From NCBI GenBank assembly GCA_963691715.1, contig OY829281.1, positions 2,542,001 through 2,606,000 on the forward strand: 64,000 nucleotides of DNA. The letters run 5' to 3'. The DNA comes from HXMU1420-13 sp963691715 (GTDB lineage Bacteria > Bacteroidota > Rhodothermia > Balneolales > Balneolaceae). This document shows positions 7,790 through 17,237 of this stretch, piece by piece. A program made the translations under genes and the position numbers. Below the pieces are notes generated by a model, which was given only the letters and a program-made list of their open reading frames with translations, did no database searches and was not told the origin of the DNA. The number at the start of each line of letters is the position of its first letter. Positions within the stretch are counted from its first letter, which is position 1.

Positions 7790-10033
7790 TTAAGAGGGCG
7801 AAATTGCAATAGGTTCAGATATATTAGACATATGGCTCATTAATATTTTATGGGTAGATATTTTTTTATCTCCTTTATTCCGTTCAATTTTTTTATAGTT
7901 CCCATCTGCAAATAATTCCCAACGTTGTTGATTGTCATGCAAGTAGATGCTTAACAAAAATTGTAAGTATTTTTTAAACTCTGGTCGCTCTATTTGTATA
8001 ATTGCTTCTACTCGGTTGTCTAAATTTCTATGCATCCAATCTGCTGATCCCAACGCGTATATATGTTCATCTGCGTGGTGAAAGTAAAAGATTCTTGAAT
8101 GTTCAAGAAACCGTCCTATTACGGAAAAAACTCTGATATTTTCACTCAACCCTTCTTTTCCAGGAATTAAGCGGCATACCCCGCGTACAATCAAATCAAT
8201 CTTCACACCTGCACGAGATGCTTCATACAAAAGTTGAATAATTACTGGATCTTCGAGACTATTCATTTTTGCAATAATTCGTGACGGTCGTCCTTCTTTT
8301 GCCTCTTTAGTTTCGAATTTTATATAACCCTCCATTTGCTTTCGCATATGTTTTGGTGCAACGATCAATTTTTCAAAGGTTTGATCGGGGGCATAACCGG
8401 TTAATAAATTGAATATATCAGTTACATCAGAGGCTACTGTTTCATCGCATGTAAACAAGCCTAAATCTTCATACAATTGAGCTGTTCCAGGATGATAATT
8501 CCCAGTACCAATATGGCAATAAGTTTTTAGTCCACTTTCCTCTTCTCTTACAACCATGGTCAATTTAGTATGAATCTTGAGACCTGGTATGCCATATGCA
8601 ACATGGACGCCAAAATTATCTAATTGTTGTGCCCATTGTATATTTTGTTCTTCATCAAAACGAGCTTTGATTTCAACTAATACAGCAACTTGTTTACCAC
8701 TTTCTGCAGCTCTCATTAAGGAATGCATTAATGGTGAATCTTTGGATGTTCTATATAACGTTTGCTTTATTGCAAGAACTTTAGGATCTGCAGAAGCTTC
8801 TTCAATAAAGCGTTGGGTTGAAAGGTCGAAACTATGATATGGATGGTGTACAATAAACTCATTTTCTTTAATCACATCAAACATACTTGGAGGTTCCTCC
8901 TCTAACGAATGGGCAAGAGCAGGGTGTAAAACTGGGGTCCAATGTGGAATTTTGTGTCGTGTGAACCCTTTTATACTAGCAATTTCAAACGCACTAACAA
9001 GGCCTATTGTTCCTTCCATTTCATACACATCTTCTTGTGTTACTTGAAGGTTTTTTATTAAGTAATTCTTGATGTGCTTTGGAGTGCTTTTCTCAATTTC
9101 AAGTCTTACAATTGAAGCAAATTTCCTTTCTCTTAATTCATCTTCTATAATTTCCAATAAATCATCAGCCTCTTCTTCATTGCGTTCTAAGGAGGCATTT
9201 CTTGTGACCCTAAAAAGATGTGCAGAAAAAATTTTCATTCCAGGGAAAAAGGATTGAACTTTATTTTTAATGATATCTTCGATAGGTACTAAGGTTACAT
9301 GCTCGTCTTTTCTGTACACCTCTACAAATCGTTTTCTATTCGAGGGGATTTTAATTCGTGCGAACGATTTTTCTTTACTCTTTGGGTGTTGTAGTTCAAC
9401 AGCTAATGATAAACTATGATTTGAAATGAATGGAAATGGGTGAGATTCATCCACTGCTAAAGGAGTAGTAATGGGGTAAATTTCTCTTTTGAAATAAGCA
9501 TCACATACATGTTTTTGGTGGTCACTTAATTCTTCATATTGTTTGATACCAATTCCAATTTTGTCTAACGATGGCAATAAATCATCAAAATAGCAGGATC
9601 GGTACTCTTTAATCATGATTTTTACAATATCGCGTATCGCAATAAGTTGATCAGCTACAGACATACCATCAACAGGTAAAGATTTTACACCTGCATGTAA
9701 TTGGCGTTTTAAACCCCCAACTCTCTTTTGGAAATATTCATCCAGATTAGAGCAAACAATGCCAATAAACTTTACTCTCTCAAGTAGCTCATTTTTTTCG
9801 TTTCGAGCTTCAGCAAGTACCCGTTCATTAAATTTTAACCAACTTATTTCATAGTTGAAAAAGTATTCGTTACCAAAAATAGTTAGCTCACTTTTTTTCT
9901 TATCCTTATGTAATCCTTTTTCCTTTAGAATTTCATTCTTCTTTTTATTGGTAACTTGATCGTCAGTACGCTTTTTTTTCTCTTCGTGTGGTTCGAAAGG
10001 TAATGCGTCGGGAGAAAATGAAGACTTTTCCAT
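7790..10033 (-). CDS. ppk1: Polyphosphate kinase 1
   Basis: Reversibly transfers the ATP gamma-phosphate to inorganic polyphosphate, a phosphate and energy store and stress factor. The 747 residues match the family. The first ~55 are a Lys/Glu-rich extension absent from most homologues. After it come FNERVLAEA, SNLDEYFQKRVGGLKRQ, SHPFPFISNHSLSLAV, HHPYHSFD, the phospholipase-D-like half with VLVEIKARFDEEQNI, and the autophosphorylated histidine segment GIPGLKIHTKLTMV. GTGNYHPGTAQLYEDLGLFT and the C-terminal SADWMHRNLDNRVE are also present. It is divergent from ruvB. No exopolyphosphatase gene is adjacent. Confidence 0.97.
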   Translation of the reverse strand: MEKSSFSPDALPFEPHEEKKKRTDDQVTNKKKNEILKEKGLHKDKKKSELTIFGNEYFFNYEISWLKFNERVLAEARNEKNELLERVKFIGIVCSNLDEYFQKRVGGLKRQLHAGVKSLPVDGMSVADQLIAIRDIVKIMIKEYRSCYFDDLLPSLDKIGIGIKQYEELSDHQKHVCDAYFKREIYPITTPLAVDESHPFPFISNHSLSLAVELQHPKSKEKSFARIKIPSNRKRFVEVYRKDEHVTLVPIEDIIKNKVQSFFPGMKIFSAHLFRVTRNASLERNEEEADDLLEIIEDELRERKFASIVRLEIEKSTPKHIKNYLIKNLQVTQEDVYEMEGTIGLVSAFEIASIKGFTRHKIPHWTPVLHPALAHSLEEEPPSMFDVIKENEFIVHHPYHSFDLSTQRFIEEASADPKVLAIKQTLYRTSKDSPLMHSLMRAAESGKQVAVLVEIKARFDEEQNIQWAQQLDNFGVHVAYGIPGLKIHTKLTMVVREEESGLKTYCHIGTGNYHPGTAQLYEDLGLFTCDETVASDVTDIFNLLTGYAPDQTFEKLIVAPKHMRKQMEGYIKFETKEAKEGRPSRIIAKMNSLEDPVIIQLLYEASRAGVKIDLIVRGVCRLIPGKEGLSENIRVFSVIGRFLEHSRIFYFHHADEHIYALGSADWMHRNLDNRVEAIIQIERPEFKKYLQFLLSIYLHDNQQRWELFADGNYKKIERNKGDKKISTHKILMSHMSNISEPIAISPS

Positions 10034-10123
10034 ACAGTGATAATTAAACTTCTTTGGGCAATTCGTGATAAAACTAAGTATAATCGTTTATTGGTTAAGT
10101 TAACATCACAATCCAAAGATTAC

Positions 10124-11137
10124 GTGCAAAATCCTTTATTAAATCCTTTACAAAAAGAAGATGCATTTGAGCAGTCTGTTCGTCCAGCTAATCTGGAAGA
10201 ATTTATTGGCCAGCAAAAAGCCATTACTAACTTGGGTGTATTCATTAAGGCAGCTAAACAACGTGGAGATGCTCTTGATCATGTAATTTTATCAGGACCT
10301 CCAGGTTTAGGTAAAACAACCCTTTCCTATATCATAGCACAGGAAATGGGGAGCAATATAAGACCAACAACGGGTCCAGTTCTTGAAAAGCCTGGGGATC
10401 TTGCAGGTATGTTAACCAATCTAGAAGAAGGTGATGTACTTTTTATTGATGAAATTCATCGTTTGAATCCAGTCATTGAAGAATATCTGTATTCTGCAAT
10501 GGAAGATTTTAAATTAGACATTGTGATAGATTCAGGGCCTAATGCGCGCAGTATTCAAATTGATTTAAATCATTTTACCTTAGTTGGCGCTACCACTAGG
10601 AAAGGAATGTTAACGGCTCCTTTACGTGCTCGATTTGGTATCGATATTAGATTGGATTATTACGATGTTGAATTACTCCAAAGAATTGCGCTCCGATCGG
10701 CTTACATAATGAAATTTGGTATTGATGAAGCAGGTGCTCATGAAATCGCGAGTCGCAGCCGAGGAACACCTCGAATAGTGAACAAACTGTTAAGAAGAAC
10801 AAGGGATTTTGCACAGGTAGATGGTCTGAAAGCAATCAATCAAAAAGTGGCAGATAAAGCTTTAAATGCCTTAGATGTTGATTCTAATGGATTAGATGAA
10901 ATGGATGTCAGGATGCTTCGTGCCATTATTGAAAACTATGGGGGTGGACCAGTAGGCTTGAATACACTTGGGGTTGCAGTAGGGGAAGATAAAGGTACCA
11001 TTGAAGAGGTCTATGAACCCTATTTGATAAAGGAAGGGTTTTTACAGCGAACTCCAAAAGGACGAGTAGCTACCGCCAAAGCGTATCAATGTCTAGGAGT
11101 AAAAAAGAAAGGATCGGAAGGAGATTTATTCAAATAA
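10124..11137 (+). CDS. ruvB: Holliday junction branch migration helicase RuvB
   Basis: AAA+ motor that drives branch migration with RuvA during recombinational repair. Walker A is LSGPPGLGKTTLSYIIAQE, Walker B is VLFIDEIHRLNP, sensor 1 is TLVGATTR, the Arg region is PLRARFGI, and the C-terminal winged helix includes GGGPVGLNTLGVAVGED. I prefer the GTG at 10124 (337 aa, MQNPLLNPLQKEDAFEQ), because family members are about 335-345 residues. A GTG at 10037 would add 29 non-family residues and leave 3 nt between divergent starts. The 90-bp gap before 10124 holds TTGGGC (10054-10059) and TATAAT (10079-10084), a possible promoter with a long 19-nt spacer. Confidence 0.96.
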   Translation: MQNPLLNPLQKEDAFEQSVRPANLEEFIGQQKAITNLGVFIKAAKQRGDALDHVILSGPPGLGKTTLSYIIAQEMGSNIRPTTGPVLEKPGDLAGMLTNLEEGDVLFIDEIHRLNPVIEEYLYSAMEDFKLDIVIDSGPNARSIQIDLNHFTLVGATTRKGMLTAPLRARFGIDIRLDYYDVELLQRIALRSAYIMKFGIDEAGAHEIASRSRGTPRIVNKLLRRTRDFAQVDGLKAINQKVADKALNALDVDSNGLDEMDVRMLRAIIENYGGGPVGLNTLGVAVGEDKGTIEEVYEPYLIKEGFLQRTPKGRVATAKAYQCLGVKKKGSEGDLFK

Positions 11138-11316
11138 ACGCTAATTATTTACGATACTTTAAAATTCCCCGCAATAATATCTGTCATAATTTCTAATTCA
11201 TTGTTCAGTACCACTAGCATTTTGATGAAATCAATGAATAAGGCTTTTTTATACAATTTCTTTGTATTTTATTTAATCAATGCTGCAACCGAAAGTACCT
11301 CACAAAATATGTTAGA

Positions 11317-12441
11317 ATGAAGAAATTATTTACCTCAGAATCAGTATCAGAAGGACATCCAGACAAAGTAGCAGATCAAATCTCTGATGCTATTTTAGAC
11401 TCCATGCTTGAACAAGATTCAAAATCAAGAGTGGCCGTTGAAACATTAGTAACTACGGGATTAGCTGTTGTGTCTGGGGAGGTAACGACCAAGGCTTATG
11501 TAGATGTTCAAGAAGTTGTACGTGAGGTTATTAAAGATATCGGGTATACGAAAGCTTCTTATAGGTTTGATTCCGAAAGCTGCGGTGTATTATCAACTAT
11601 TCATACTCAAAGCCCAGATATTGCCCAGGGTGTTGACCGGGAAGGGGCTGGTGATCAGGGGATGATGTTCGGCTATGCTACAAACGACACGGATGCATAT
11701 ATGCCAATGCCTCTTCAGCTTTCACACAATCTATTGAAACATCTAGCCGAAATTAGGAAAGCTGGGAATGAGATGACATATTTAGGTCCTGATAGTAAGA
11801 GCCAGGTTACTATAGAATACAATAATGATGGTTCCCCAAAAAGAATTCATACCATAGTTTTATCCACTCAACATGATGAGGGTGTTGAGCAAGCACAGAT
11901 CCATTCTGACATCAAAAATATACTCATTCCTCAAGTAATGCCTATGCATTTAATAGATGATGAAACATTGTATCATATCAATCCAACGGGAAAATTTGTG
12001 ATTGGAGGCCCTCATGGAGATACTGGATTAACAGGTAGAAAAATTATCGTTGATACCTATGGCGGCTTTGGTGCACATGGAGGAGGTGCTTTTTCGGGTA
12101 AAGACCCTTCAAAAGTTGATCGAAGTGCAGCCTATGCTGCTCGCCATATAGCTAAAAATTTAGTCGCTGCAGGGCTTGCAAAAGAGTGCTTAGTACAACT
12201 TGCTTATGCGATTGGTGTGGTTGAACCAGTCTCCATTTCTGTGAATACCTATGGAACAGGAAAAAAGTCGGATATAGAAATTGCCCACTTAATTTCTAAA
12301 ACATTTGATTGTACACCAAAAGGCATCATAGAACGATTTGATATGCTTCGACCAATGTATCGACCAACAGCTGCTTATGGTCATTTTGGGCGTGATGAAT
12401 TTCCTTGGGAGAAATTAGACTTTGTAGATAAACTTGGATAA
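11317..12441 (+). CDS. metK: S-adenosylmethionine synthetase
   Basis: Makes SAM from methionine and ATP. The 374 residues and all signature segments fit: SESVSEGHPDKVADQISDA near the N-terminus, VSGEVTTKAYVDV, GAGDQGMMFGYA, the ATP-binding GGPHGDTGLTGRKIIVDTYGG, and GGGAFSGKDPSKVDRSAAY. The 179-nt upstream region was inspected for a SAM riboswitch. I see no S-box-like, SAM-II-like or SMK-like core, and no terminator hairpin, so control at that level is not supported. It stands as a single gene; the next gene begins 111 nt later. Confidence 0.97.
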   Translation: MKKLFTSESVSEGHPDKVADQISDAILDSMLEQDSKSRVAVETLVTTGLAVVSGEVTTKAYVDVQEVVREVIKDIGYTKASYRFDSESCGVLSTIHTQSPDIAQGVDREGAGDQGMMFGYATNDTDAYMPMPLQLSHNLLKHLAEIRKAGNEMTYLGPDSKSQVTIEYNNDGSPKRIHTIVLSTQHDEGVEQAQIHSDIKNILIPQVMPMHLIDDETLYHINPTGKFVIGGPHGDTGLTGRKIIVDTYGGFGAHGGGAFSGKDPSKVDRSAAYAARHIAKNLVAAGLAKECLVQLAYAIGVVEPVSISVNTYGTGKKSDIEIAHLISKTFDCTPKGIIERFDMLRPMYRPTAAYGHFGRDEFPWEKLDFVDKLG

Positions 12442-12552
12442 TTCAACCATGGTTTACTGGAACAACTTTTCTTTATGAATAGTATGTTTTTTCAATATTG
12501 TTAGGTTCACTCCTTCATTTAAAAATTTGTACATTCTACAAAACCAACATCT

Positions 12553-14268
12553 ATGTATTTGCGTCTTATTTTAATTCTTATCGCATGTGTATTTGTATCA
12601 TCAGATACTACAGCTCAAAGCAGTGCTAGTGACCAAAATTCTCTTTTACCTGAAATTAATCCGCAAGACATAGAGATTAGAAGCGAATTTCGTGCTCGTT
12701 TCCCAGGATTAAGAAGGCAACCCATCTTAGGCTTTAATCCAAAACCACGGGTTTTTCAAGTAGATCCTTATAGAATGCCTTTTATGGAATCCAGAGACGA
12801 AGCAGTTGCTTCAATGGCTATTACTCAGCTTGATCGCCCTGAACCACCTGAAAGAAATATAATAGAGGAACCGAAAAGAAGAGCTATATTTTCCAGAGCT
12901 GGAATTGGTAATTTTACAACACCAGAATTTAATGGTGTATTTTTCCAAAACCTTACAACCAAATCGAATATTTCTGGCAAGGTAGATTACAGTAGTTCAA
13001 AAGGCCACTTAGATAGTCAACTCAGTAGTTTTCGGTTTTTAAGTAGCGATCTTAGATTCTTTTCTAAATTAAATAGAAATACTCAAATTGAAGCAAATTT
13101 AGGTGGTAACCTAGATTTTAATAGACTCTATGATCTTGCTCCATTTTATCAAGTTATGATTGGTGAAACAGCTTTAAAAAAATATGCTGGTCTAAATGGT
13201 GGAGTATTCTTTAAAAAAATAAAAAATGCTCTGGAAGGATCAGAAGCAAGTCTTCAACTCCATACACACAACTCCGACATTGAAGCAGGCTCTACAAATT
13301 TAGGAGGTTTAAGTAATGAAATTTATTTAGTAGGGGACGTTAAAAAATATTGGCTCGGAAATCGTTTATACGAAACATTTGGTGTGTCGGGAAATTTCAT
13401 CCTCGGTAATTATGAAAATTCATTAAAGAATTCGAATAATATTTCTAACATTGGAATAGATGCAGAATACAAAAAACTAATGAACTTTAACCTACACATT
13501 TCAGGTAAAGTAGGGCTTCACTATGTATCAGACGGTATTTCAGATAGAATCTATTTTTCTCCGAAAGTATTGATATCATACAATTTAAAAGATGCATTAC
13601 TTTTAAAAGGGGGGCTTTCAGGAAAACCACAGATTAAATCCTTACAAGATCACTATGAAATAAATAGGTTCTTAAATAATGAATTAATATTGCAACATAG
13701 TTACCAATCAAAAGCTTTTGTTGAAGCCGGTCTTCAATTTATAGAAGGTAATCGCTTTTATGGTGGACTAGATTATTCAATTACAAAAGATCGCGCCTAT
13801 TATGATCGAAAAATTGAATCAACAATCAGCGATACGTATTACCTTTTCTATGAATTGAAGTACGATAATGTCACAGAATTTGAATTTTATGCCGGAGTAA
13901 CACAGCAAATAAATCCACAAAAATTTTGGTTTGATATTCATTTTTATGCACGTCAACCTAAATTAAAAAATGATGAAGATGTACCCTATGAGGAACGTAT
14001 AGGAATTAATTCTAGCATAAGTTATAAGCCAACTAATAAGCTTTTATTAACGGCTTGGGCAGACTTTATAGGAAGTAGAGAAGCACCCTCAGTAAATGAA
14101 GAATTAAGTGCATTTACGTTAGCAAGCATGCAAATTGATTATGAAATTAATAATAATCTTGGTGTTTATACGAAAGTGTTAAATATATTCGCGCAAAAAT
14201 ATGAAATTTGGGATGGTTACCAAGAGCGCCCATTCCAAATTTATGGTGGATTAATCCTTAAATTTTAG
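12553..14268 (+). CDS. Outer-membrane beta-barrel protein (TonB-receptor-barrel-like)
   Basis: A 571-residue protein with a clear signal peptide (LRLILILIACVFVSSDTTAQ). A Pro-rich periplasmic stretch runs to about residue 120. The rest is alternating hydrophobic/polar strands ending in the aromatic C-terminal strand FQIYGGLILKF, as expected for a Bam-inserted barrel. The late part resembles the barrel end of TonB-dependent receptors (INNNLGVYTKVLNIFAQKYEIWDGY), but there is no plug domain or TonB box, so it is not a standard receptor. It is followed 2 nt later by an HU-like gene, and by ExbB/ExbD/TonB further on. This suggests one operon and an energised or envelope-spanning assembly. Confidence 0.82.
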   Translation: MYLRLILILIACVFVSSDTTAQSSASDQNSLLPEINPQDIEIRSEFRARFPGLRRQPILGFNPKPRVFQVDPYRMPFMESRDEAVASMAITQLDRPEPPERNIIEEPKRRAIFSRAGIGNFTTPEFNGVFFQNLTTKSNISGKVDYSSSKGHLDSQLSSFRFLSSDLRFFSKLNRNTQIEANLGGNLDFNRLYDLAPFYQVMIGETALKKYAGLNGGVFFKKIKNALEGSEASLQLHTHNSDIEAGSTNLGGLSNEIYLVGDVKKYWLGNRLYETFGVSGNFILGNYENSLKNSNNISNIGIDAEYKKLMNFNLHISGKVGLHYVSDGISDRIYFSPKVLISYNLKDALLLKGGLSGKPQIKSLQDHYEINRFLNNELILQHSYQSKAFVEAGLQFIEGNRFYGGLDYSITKDRAYYDRKIESTISDTYYLFYELKYDNVTEFEFYAGVTQQINPQKFWFDIHFYARQPKLKNDEDVPYEERIGINSSISYKPTNKLLLTAWADFIGSREAPSVNEELSAFTLASMQIDYEINNNLGVYTKVLNIFAQKYEIWDGYQERPFQIYGGLILKF

Positions 14269-14270
14269 AT

Positions 14271-14468
14271 ATGACTAAAGAATTTTTAGAAGCATTTAGT
14301 GTTATTATTCGCGATCAGGTTATGATGAAAAAGACGGTTGAAATATTTGGGCTTGGTACATTTAAGGTTGTTCATTTTAATCAGCAACAAGAACAAAGAG
14401 CAGACGGTACTTCAGTGATGATGCCCCCCAGAGACGCAATTGAATTCATAGCCGAAAAAAAGATCTAG
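14271..14468 (+). CDS. HU/IHF-like mini-protein (65 residues)
   Basis: The protein matches the second half of HU-family DNA-binding proteins: TVEIFGLGTFKVVHFN corresponds to the conserved GFGTF strand pair. The DNA-arm loop follows (QQQEQRADGTSVMMPPRDA), then the FIAEKKI end. True HU is about 90 residues; here the N-terminal helical pair is shortened to about 20 residues, and the arginines normally following GTF are replaced by HFNQQQ. It starts 2 nt after the barrel gene and ends 2 nt before another HU-like-domain gene, so it is surely co-transcribed. DNA binding is doubtful; a protein-protein role with the HU/SPOR neighbour is an alternative. Confidence 0.75.
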   Translation: MTKEFLEAFSVIIRDQVMMKKTVEIFGLGTFKVVHFNQQQEQRADGTSVMMPPRDAIEFIAEKKI

Positions 14469-14470
14469 TT

Positions 14471-16105
14471 ATGTACATAGAGCACAAACAATTTCTAAAG
14501 TTAGTTTCTGAAGCCTGCAATATGGATCTTGAGAACACCGAAAAGCAATTATTACAGTTGGTTGATGAAATTAACCAATCTTTAACTGATGGTGAAGCTT
14601 ACGAAATTGAGGGCTTTGGGATTTTTTCGAGTATTGGCAATAAGTTGATGTTCATCCCCTCTAATGAATTAGAAACTGAGATCAATTATAAATATGTTGG
14701 AATGGAGCCGATTGAACTTGATATCCCAGAACCAACCTTTGAAGATCCATTTAATGAAGTCGAAGATGATTCTATTACAAAATCGTTCGATAGTAGATTC
14801 GATGGTTTAATTGAAGCAGATATTATTGATCCATTGTTAGTCTCCAGTGAGAACTTAGAATCTGAATTGTCGGGTGTACAAGATGAGGAAGAAGAATATG
14901 CAGAGAGATTGTTTGCAAGCTTAAAGGGTGAGGATTATGAGACTCCCTTAGAAGAAGCCGATGGAATAGATACCTCGAAAGGTACAACGAATGATTTAGG
15001 AGATGTTTTTGATGACCCATTTGAAGAAAATAATGATGATGATCTTGGAGAAGAAATAGCCTCAATCATGGAAGATATTATTGTTGAAGAAGAAGAACCT
15101 TCTTTAAACAATGAACAAGTGAACTTCGATACCTTTGAGGATAGTCCTAATGAAGAGCCCAGTATTGAGCATCTTGCTGAATTACTAGATGAGGAAGAAA
15201 GTTACGAAGATCTATCCGACATCAATACGTTGGACGATGACACATTTGAGCATAATCACGCAGAAGAGAATATTATTGGTATCGAAGATCTTAAAACACA
15301 AAAAGAAAACACTTCGGAATTTGATGACCCATTTCTTTCTATACAAGATGAACCGTTCCATGAAAGTCCAGATCAGTTGCAAGATATAATTGATGATGAT
15401 GTATTACCCGTAATTAGGAATACACATACCGATGATGCAAACATGGATCAAAGCAAAGCTAAGGAAAATGATAAGCAACAGAATAAGAAGAGAGAACTAG
15501 TTAATACGTCGAATAGAAAAAGAAAAGAATTAAAAAAACAACAAGTATCTGTATGGTTTTGGCTTTGCACCATTTTGATTCTATCAAGTGGACTTATTTT
15601 TGGGCTAACCTTTTTTAACGTAATTGATGTCCCTTTTATAGGTTCTGAAAAAAATAATTCTGATGCATTATTGGTAGATCGAACACCTAAAGTGCCACCA
15701 ATAGATGATAATAAGGTATCAGAAAATATTACTATGTCTTCTAATAATGGGAAAATAGAAGCGGAACAAGTGACGAAACCTGTTGTTCAAGAAAATGAAT
15801 CTAATGTTAGTACTTCTTTAACACGAAGTCGTTACGGACTAACGGGAGAATTAGCAGAATCGGGTAATGATGATTATACCATTGTTTTGTACACACTGAG
15901 AAACCAAAATAATGCAATCAATGAGGTTCAGAAACTTGTTAATGCAGGTTATAGAGCCTTTGTAACCCCAATTACAAATGAGCGAATTGGAATAATGCAC
16001 CGAGTAAGTCTTGGCCAATTTGGTTCTCTAGTTGATGCTGCAATTGCAGCAGAAGAAATAGAAAATCTATTACCTGAAAATTATATCATTCAAAAAATTA
16101 ATTAA
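14471..16105 (+). CDS. HU-like domain / transmembrane / SPOR protein
   Basis: A 544-residue bitopic protein. Residues 1-85 resemble the HU-related (CCDC81-like) N-terminal domain seen in Bacteroidota SPOR proteins (LTDGEAYEIEGFGIFSSIGN). Residues about 90-330 are very acidic and low in complexity. A basic cluster (KKRELVNTSNRKRKELKKQQ) precedes one transmembrane helix (WFWLCTILILSSGLIFGLTFF, about 360-380). The C-terminal SPOR domain (DDYTIVLYTLRNQ to the end) should be periplasmic and bind denuded peptidoglycan at division sites. It is embedded in the barrel-HU-ExbB/D-TonB operon. The highly acidic cytoplasmic linker is unusual and may bind basic partners. Confidence 0.85.
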   Translation: MYIEHKQFLKLVSEACNMDLENTEKQLLQLVDEINQSLTDGEAYEIEGFGIFSSIGNKLMFIPSNELETEINYKYVGMEPIELDIPEPTFEDPFNEVEDDSITKSFDSRFDGLIEADIIDPLLVSSENLESELSGVQDEEEEYAERLFASLKGEDYETPLEEADGIDTSKGTTNDLGDVFDDPFEENNDDDLGEEIASIMEDIIVEEEEPSLNNEQVNFDTFEDSPNEEPSIEHLAELLDEEESYEDLSDINTLDDDTFEHNHAEENIIGIEDLKTQKENTSEFDDPFLSIQDEPFHESPDQLQDIIDDDVLPVIRNTHTDDANMDQSKAKENDKQQNKKRELVNTSNRKRKELKKQQVSVWFWLCTILILSSGLIFGLTFFNVIDVPFIGSEKNNSDALLVDRTPKVPPIDDNKVSENITMSSNNGKIEAEQVTKPVVQENESNVSTSLTRSRYGLTGELAESGNDDYTIVLYTLRNQNNAINEVQKLVNAGYRAFVTPITNERIGIMHRVSLGQFGSLVDAAIAAEEIENLLPENYIIQKIN

Positions 16106-16113
16106 CCATCTAC

Positions 16114-16821
16114 ATGCATAGTTTACTTCTCTATATACAAGAAACAACCAGTATCACTGATTCTTATGCATCTAATTTAAATGAAGAAACCATTACGTTT
16201 TTCGATCTAATGGTAGAAGGGGGAATCTTAATGATTCCAATATTAATTCTACTACTAATATCATTTTATGTGATTATTGAGCGATGGAGTGCAATATCTA
16301 GATCGCACACTGATACAAATCGATTTTTGCAAAGCATTGGTAGTTTGCTTAAAACAGGAAAGCAGTCCAATGCTTTAGCTTATTGCCAAGAGTTTGATAA
16401 ACCTCTTTCAAGAATTATTATGGCTGGAATAAAACGTCTTGGTAGACCTATTCGTGATATTGAAGATGCTATTGATAATGCAGGAAAAAAAGAGATTTTC
16501 TTTTTAGAAAAACGTATGAATTGGCTTGCGACTATTGCAGGTGTAGCACCTTTAATCGGTTTTACAGGAACTGTTACAGGAATGATTGAAGCATTCATGG
16601 ATATTCAATCGTTACAAGGAAATGTTAACCCTAGCGCATTAGCTGGTGGTATTTGGGAAGCACTTATTACCACCGCAGCTGGATTAATTGTTGGTTTAAT
16701 TGCTTTTGGATTTTATAACTTCTTGCTAGGTAGAATTAATAGATCGATTTTTGAACTTGAAAATGCATCGGCGGATTTCCTAGATCTACTTCAATCCCCA
16801 GCACCTAAAAGGCAAGTATAA
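16114..16821 (+). CDS. exbB: MotA/TolQ/ExbB proton channel protein
   Basis: Inner-membrane channel subunit that uses proton motive force with ExbD to drive TonB or Tol. The 235 residues contain a first transmembrane helix (MIPILILLLISFYVIIERW), a cytoplasmic loop (DIEDAIDNAGKKEIFFLEKRM), and the conserved two-helix region. That region begins LATIAGVAPLIGFTGTVTGM and continues GGIWEALITTAAGLIVGLIAFGFY, which includes the characteristic Thr-rich channel segment. It overlaps the ExbD start by one base, so the two are translationally coupled. ExbB and TolQ cannot be separated by sequence alone; the adjacent TonB-like gene favours ExbB. Confidence 0.93.
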   Translation: MHSLLLYIQETTSITDSYASNLNEETITFFDLMVEGGILMIPILILLLISFYVIIERWSAISRSHTDTNRFLQSIGSLLKTGKQSNALAYCQEFDKPLSRIIMAGIKRLGRPIRDIEDAIDNAGKKEIFFLEKRMNWLATIAGVAPLIGFTGTVTGMIEAFMDIQSLQGNVNPSALAGGIWEALITTAAGLIVGLIAFGFYNFLLGRINRSIFELENASADFLDLLQSPAPKRQV

Positions 16822-17234
16822 TGGCTCGTGATTTTAGAAGAGGTGATAAACGTTTACCGCCATTAACTTTATTCTCACAATCATCTTTGACAGATATTGT
16901 ACTTTTACTTTTAATTTTCTTTTTGCTCACATCATCATTTGTAACGAATTTTGGAATACAAGTGAATATTCCAAGAGCAGAAAGTGGGGCAGTTACAGAA
17001 GCAGAATACATATCTGTGGCAATAACGAATAAAGGCGAGTTCTATGTAGAAGGTGAATTAACGGCACGGGGCTCACTGGCATCAGCCATTCGAGAAGCAA
17101 GAAATATAAAACCCGAAAGTATGATTGTTTTAAGGGCAGATAAAGACGCAACAGTTGATGCTGCTGTTAGAGTACTCAACATAGGCAAAGCGCTAAATCT
17201 ACGATTAGTAATGGCTACCGAACAGGGATCTTAA
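16821..17234 (+). CDS. exbD: ExbD/TolR family protein
   Basis: A single-pass inner-membrane partner of ExbB, 137 residues. After a basic N-terminus (ARDFRRGDKRLPPL) comes the membrane helix LTDIVLLLLIFFLLTSSFV. Its Asp (in SLTDIVLL) is the conserved proton-carrying residue. The periplasmic domain ends with the family pattern VLRADKDATVDAAVRVLNIG. The ATG overlaps the exbB stop (TAATG). It is followed 3 nt later by tonB. Everything needed for function appears present. Confidence 0.93.
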   Translation: MARDFRRGDKRLPPLTLFSQSSLTDIVLLLLIFFLLTSSFVTNFGIQVNIPRAESGAVTEAEYISVAITNKGEFYVEGELTARGSLASAIREARNIKPESMIVLRADKDATVDAAVRVLNIGKALNLRLVMATEQGS

Positions 17235-17237
17235 ATC

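Noticed and set aside
8577..9257. Plus-strand reading frames inside ppk1
   Set aside because: Antisense shadows of a well-conserved gene, without any family pattern.
10037..10123. N-terminal extension of RuvB from GTG 10037
   Set aside because: The added 29 residues have no family resemblance and would leave no room for promoters between ppk1 and ruvB.
11138..11316. SAM riboswitch upstream of metK
   Set aside because: No recognisable aptamer core or terminator hairpin could be found by eye on the plus strand.
14823..15389. Long out-of-frame reading frames inside the SPOR gene
   Set aside because: They are by-products of the acidic GAA/GAT-rich codon bias; the encoded sequences are low-complexity His/Leu or Lys/Ile strings.
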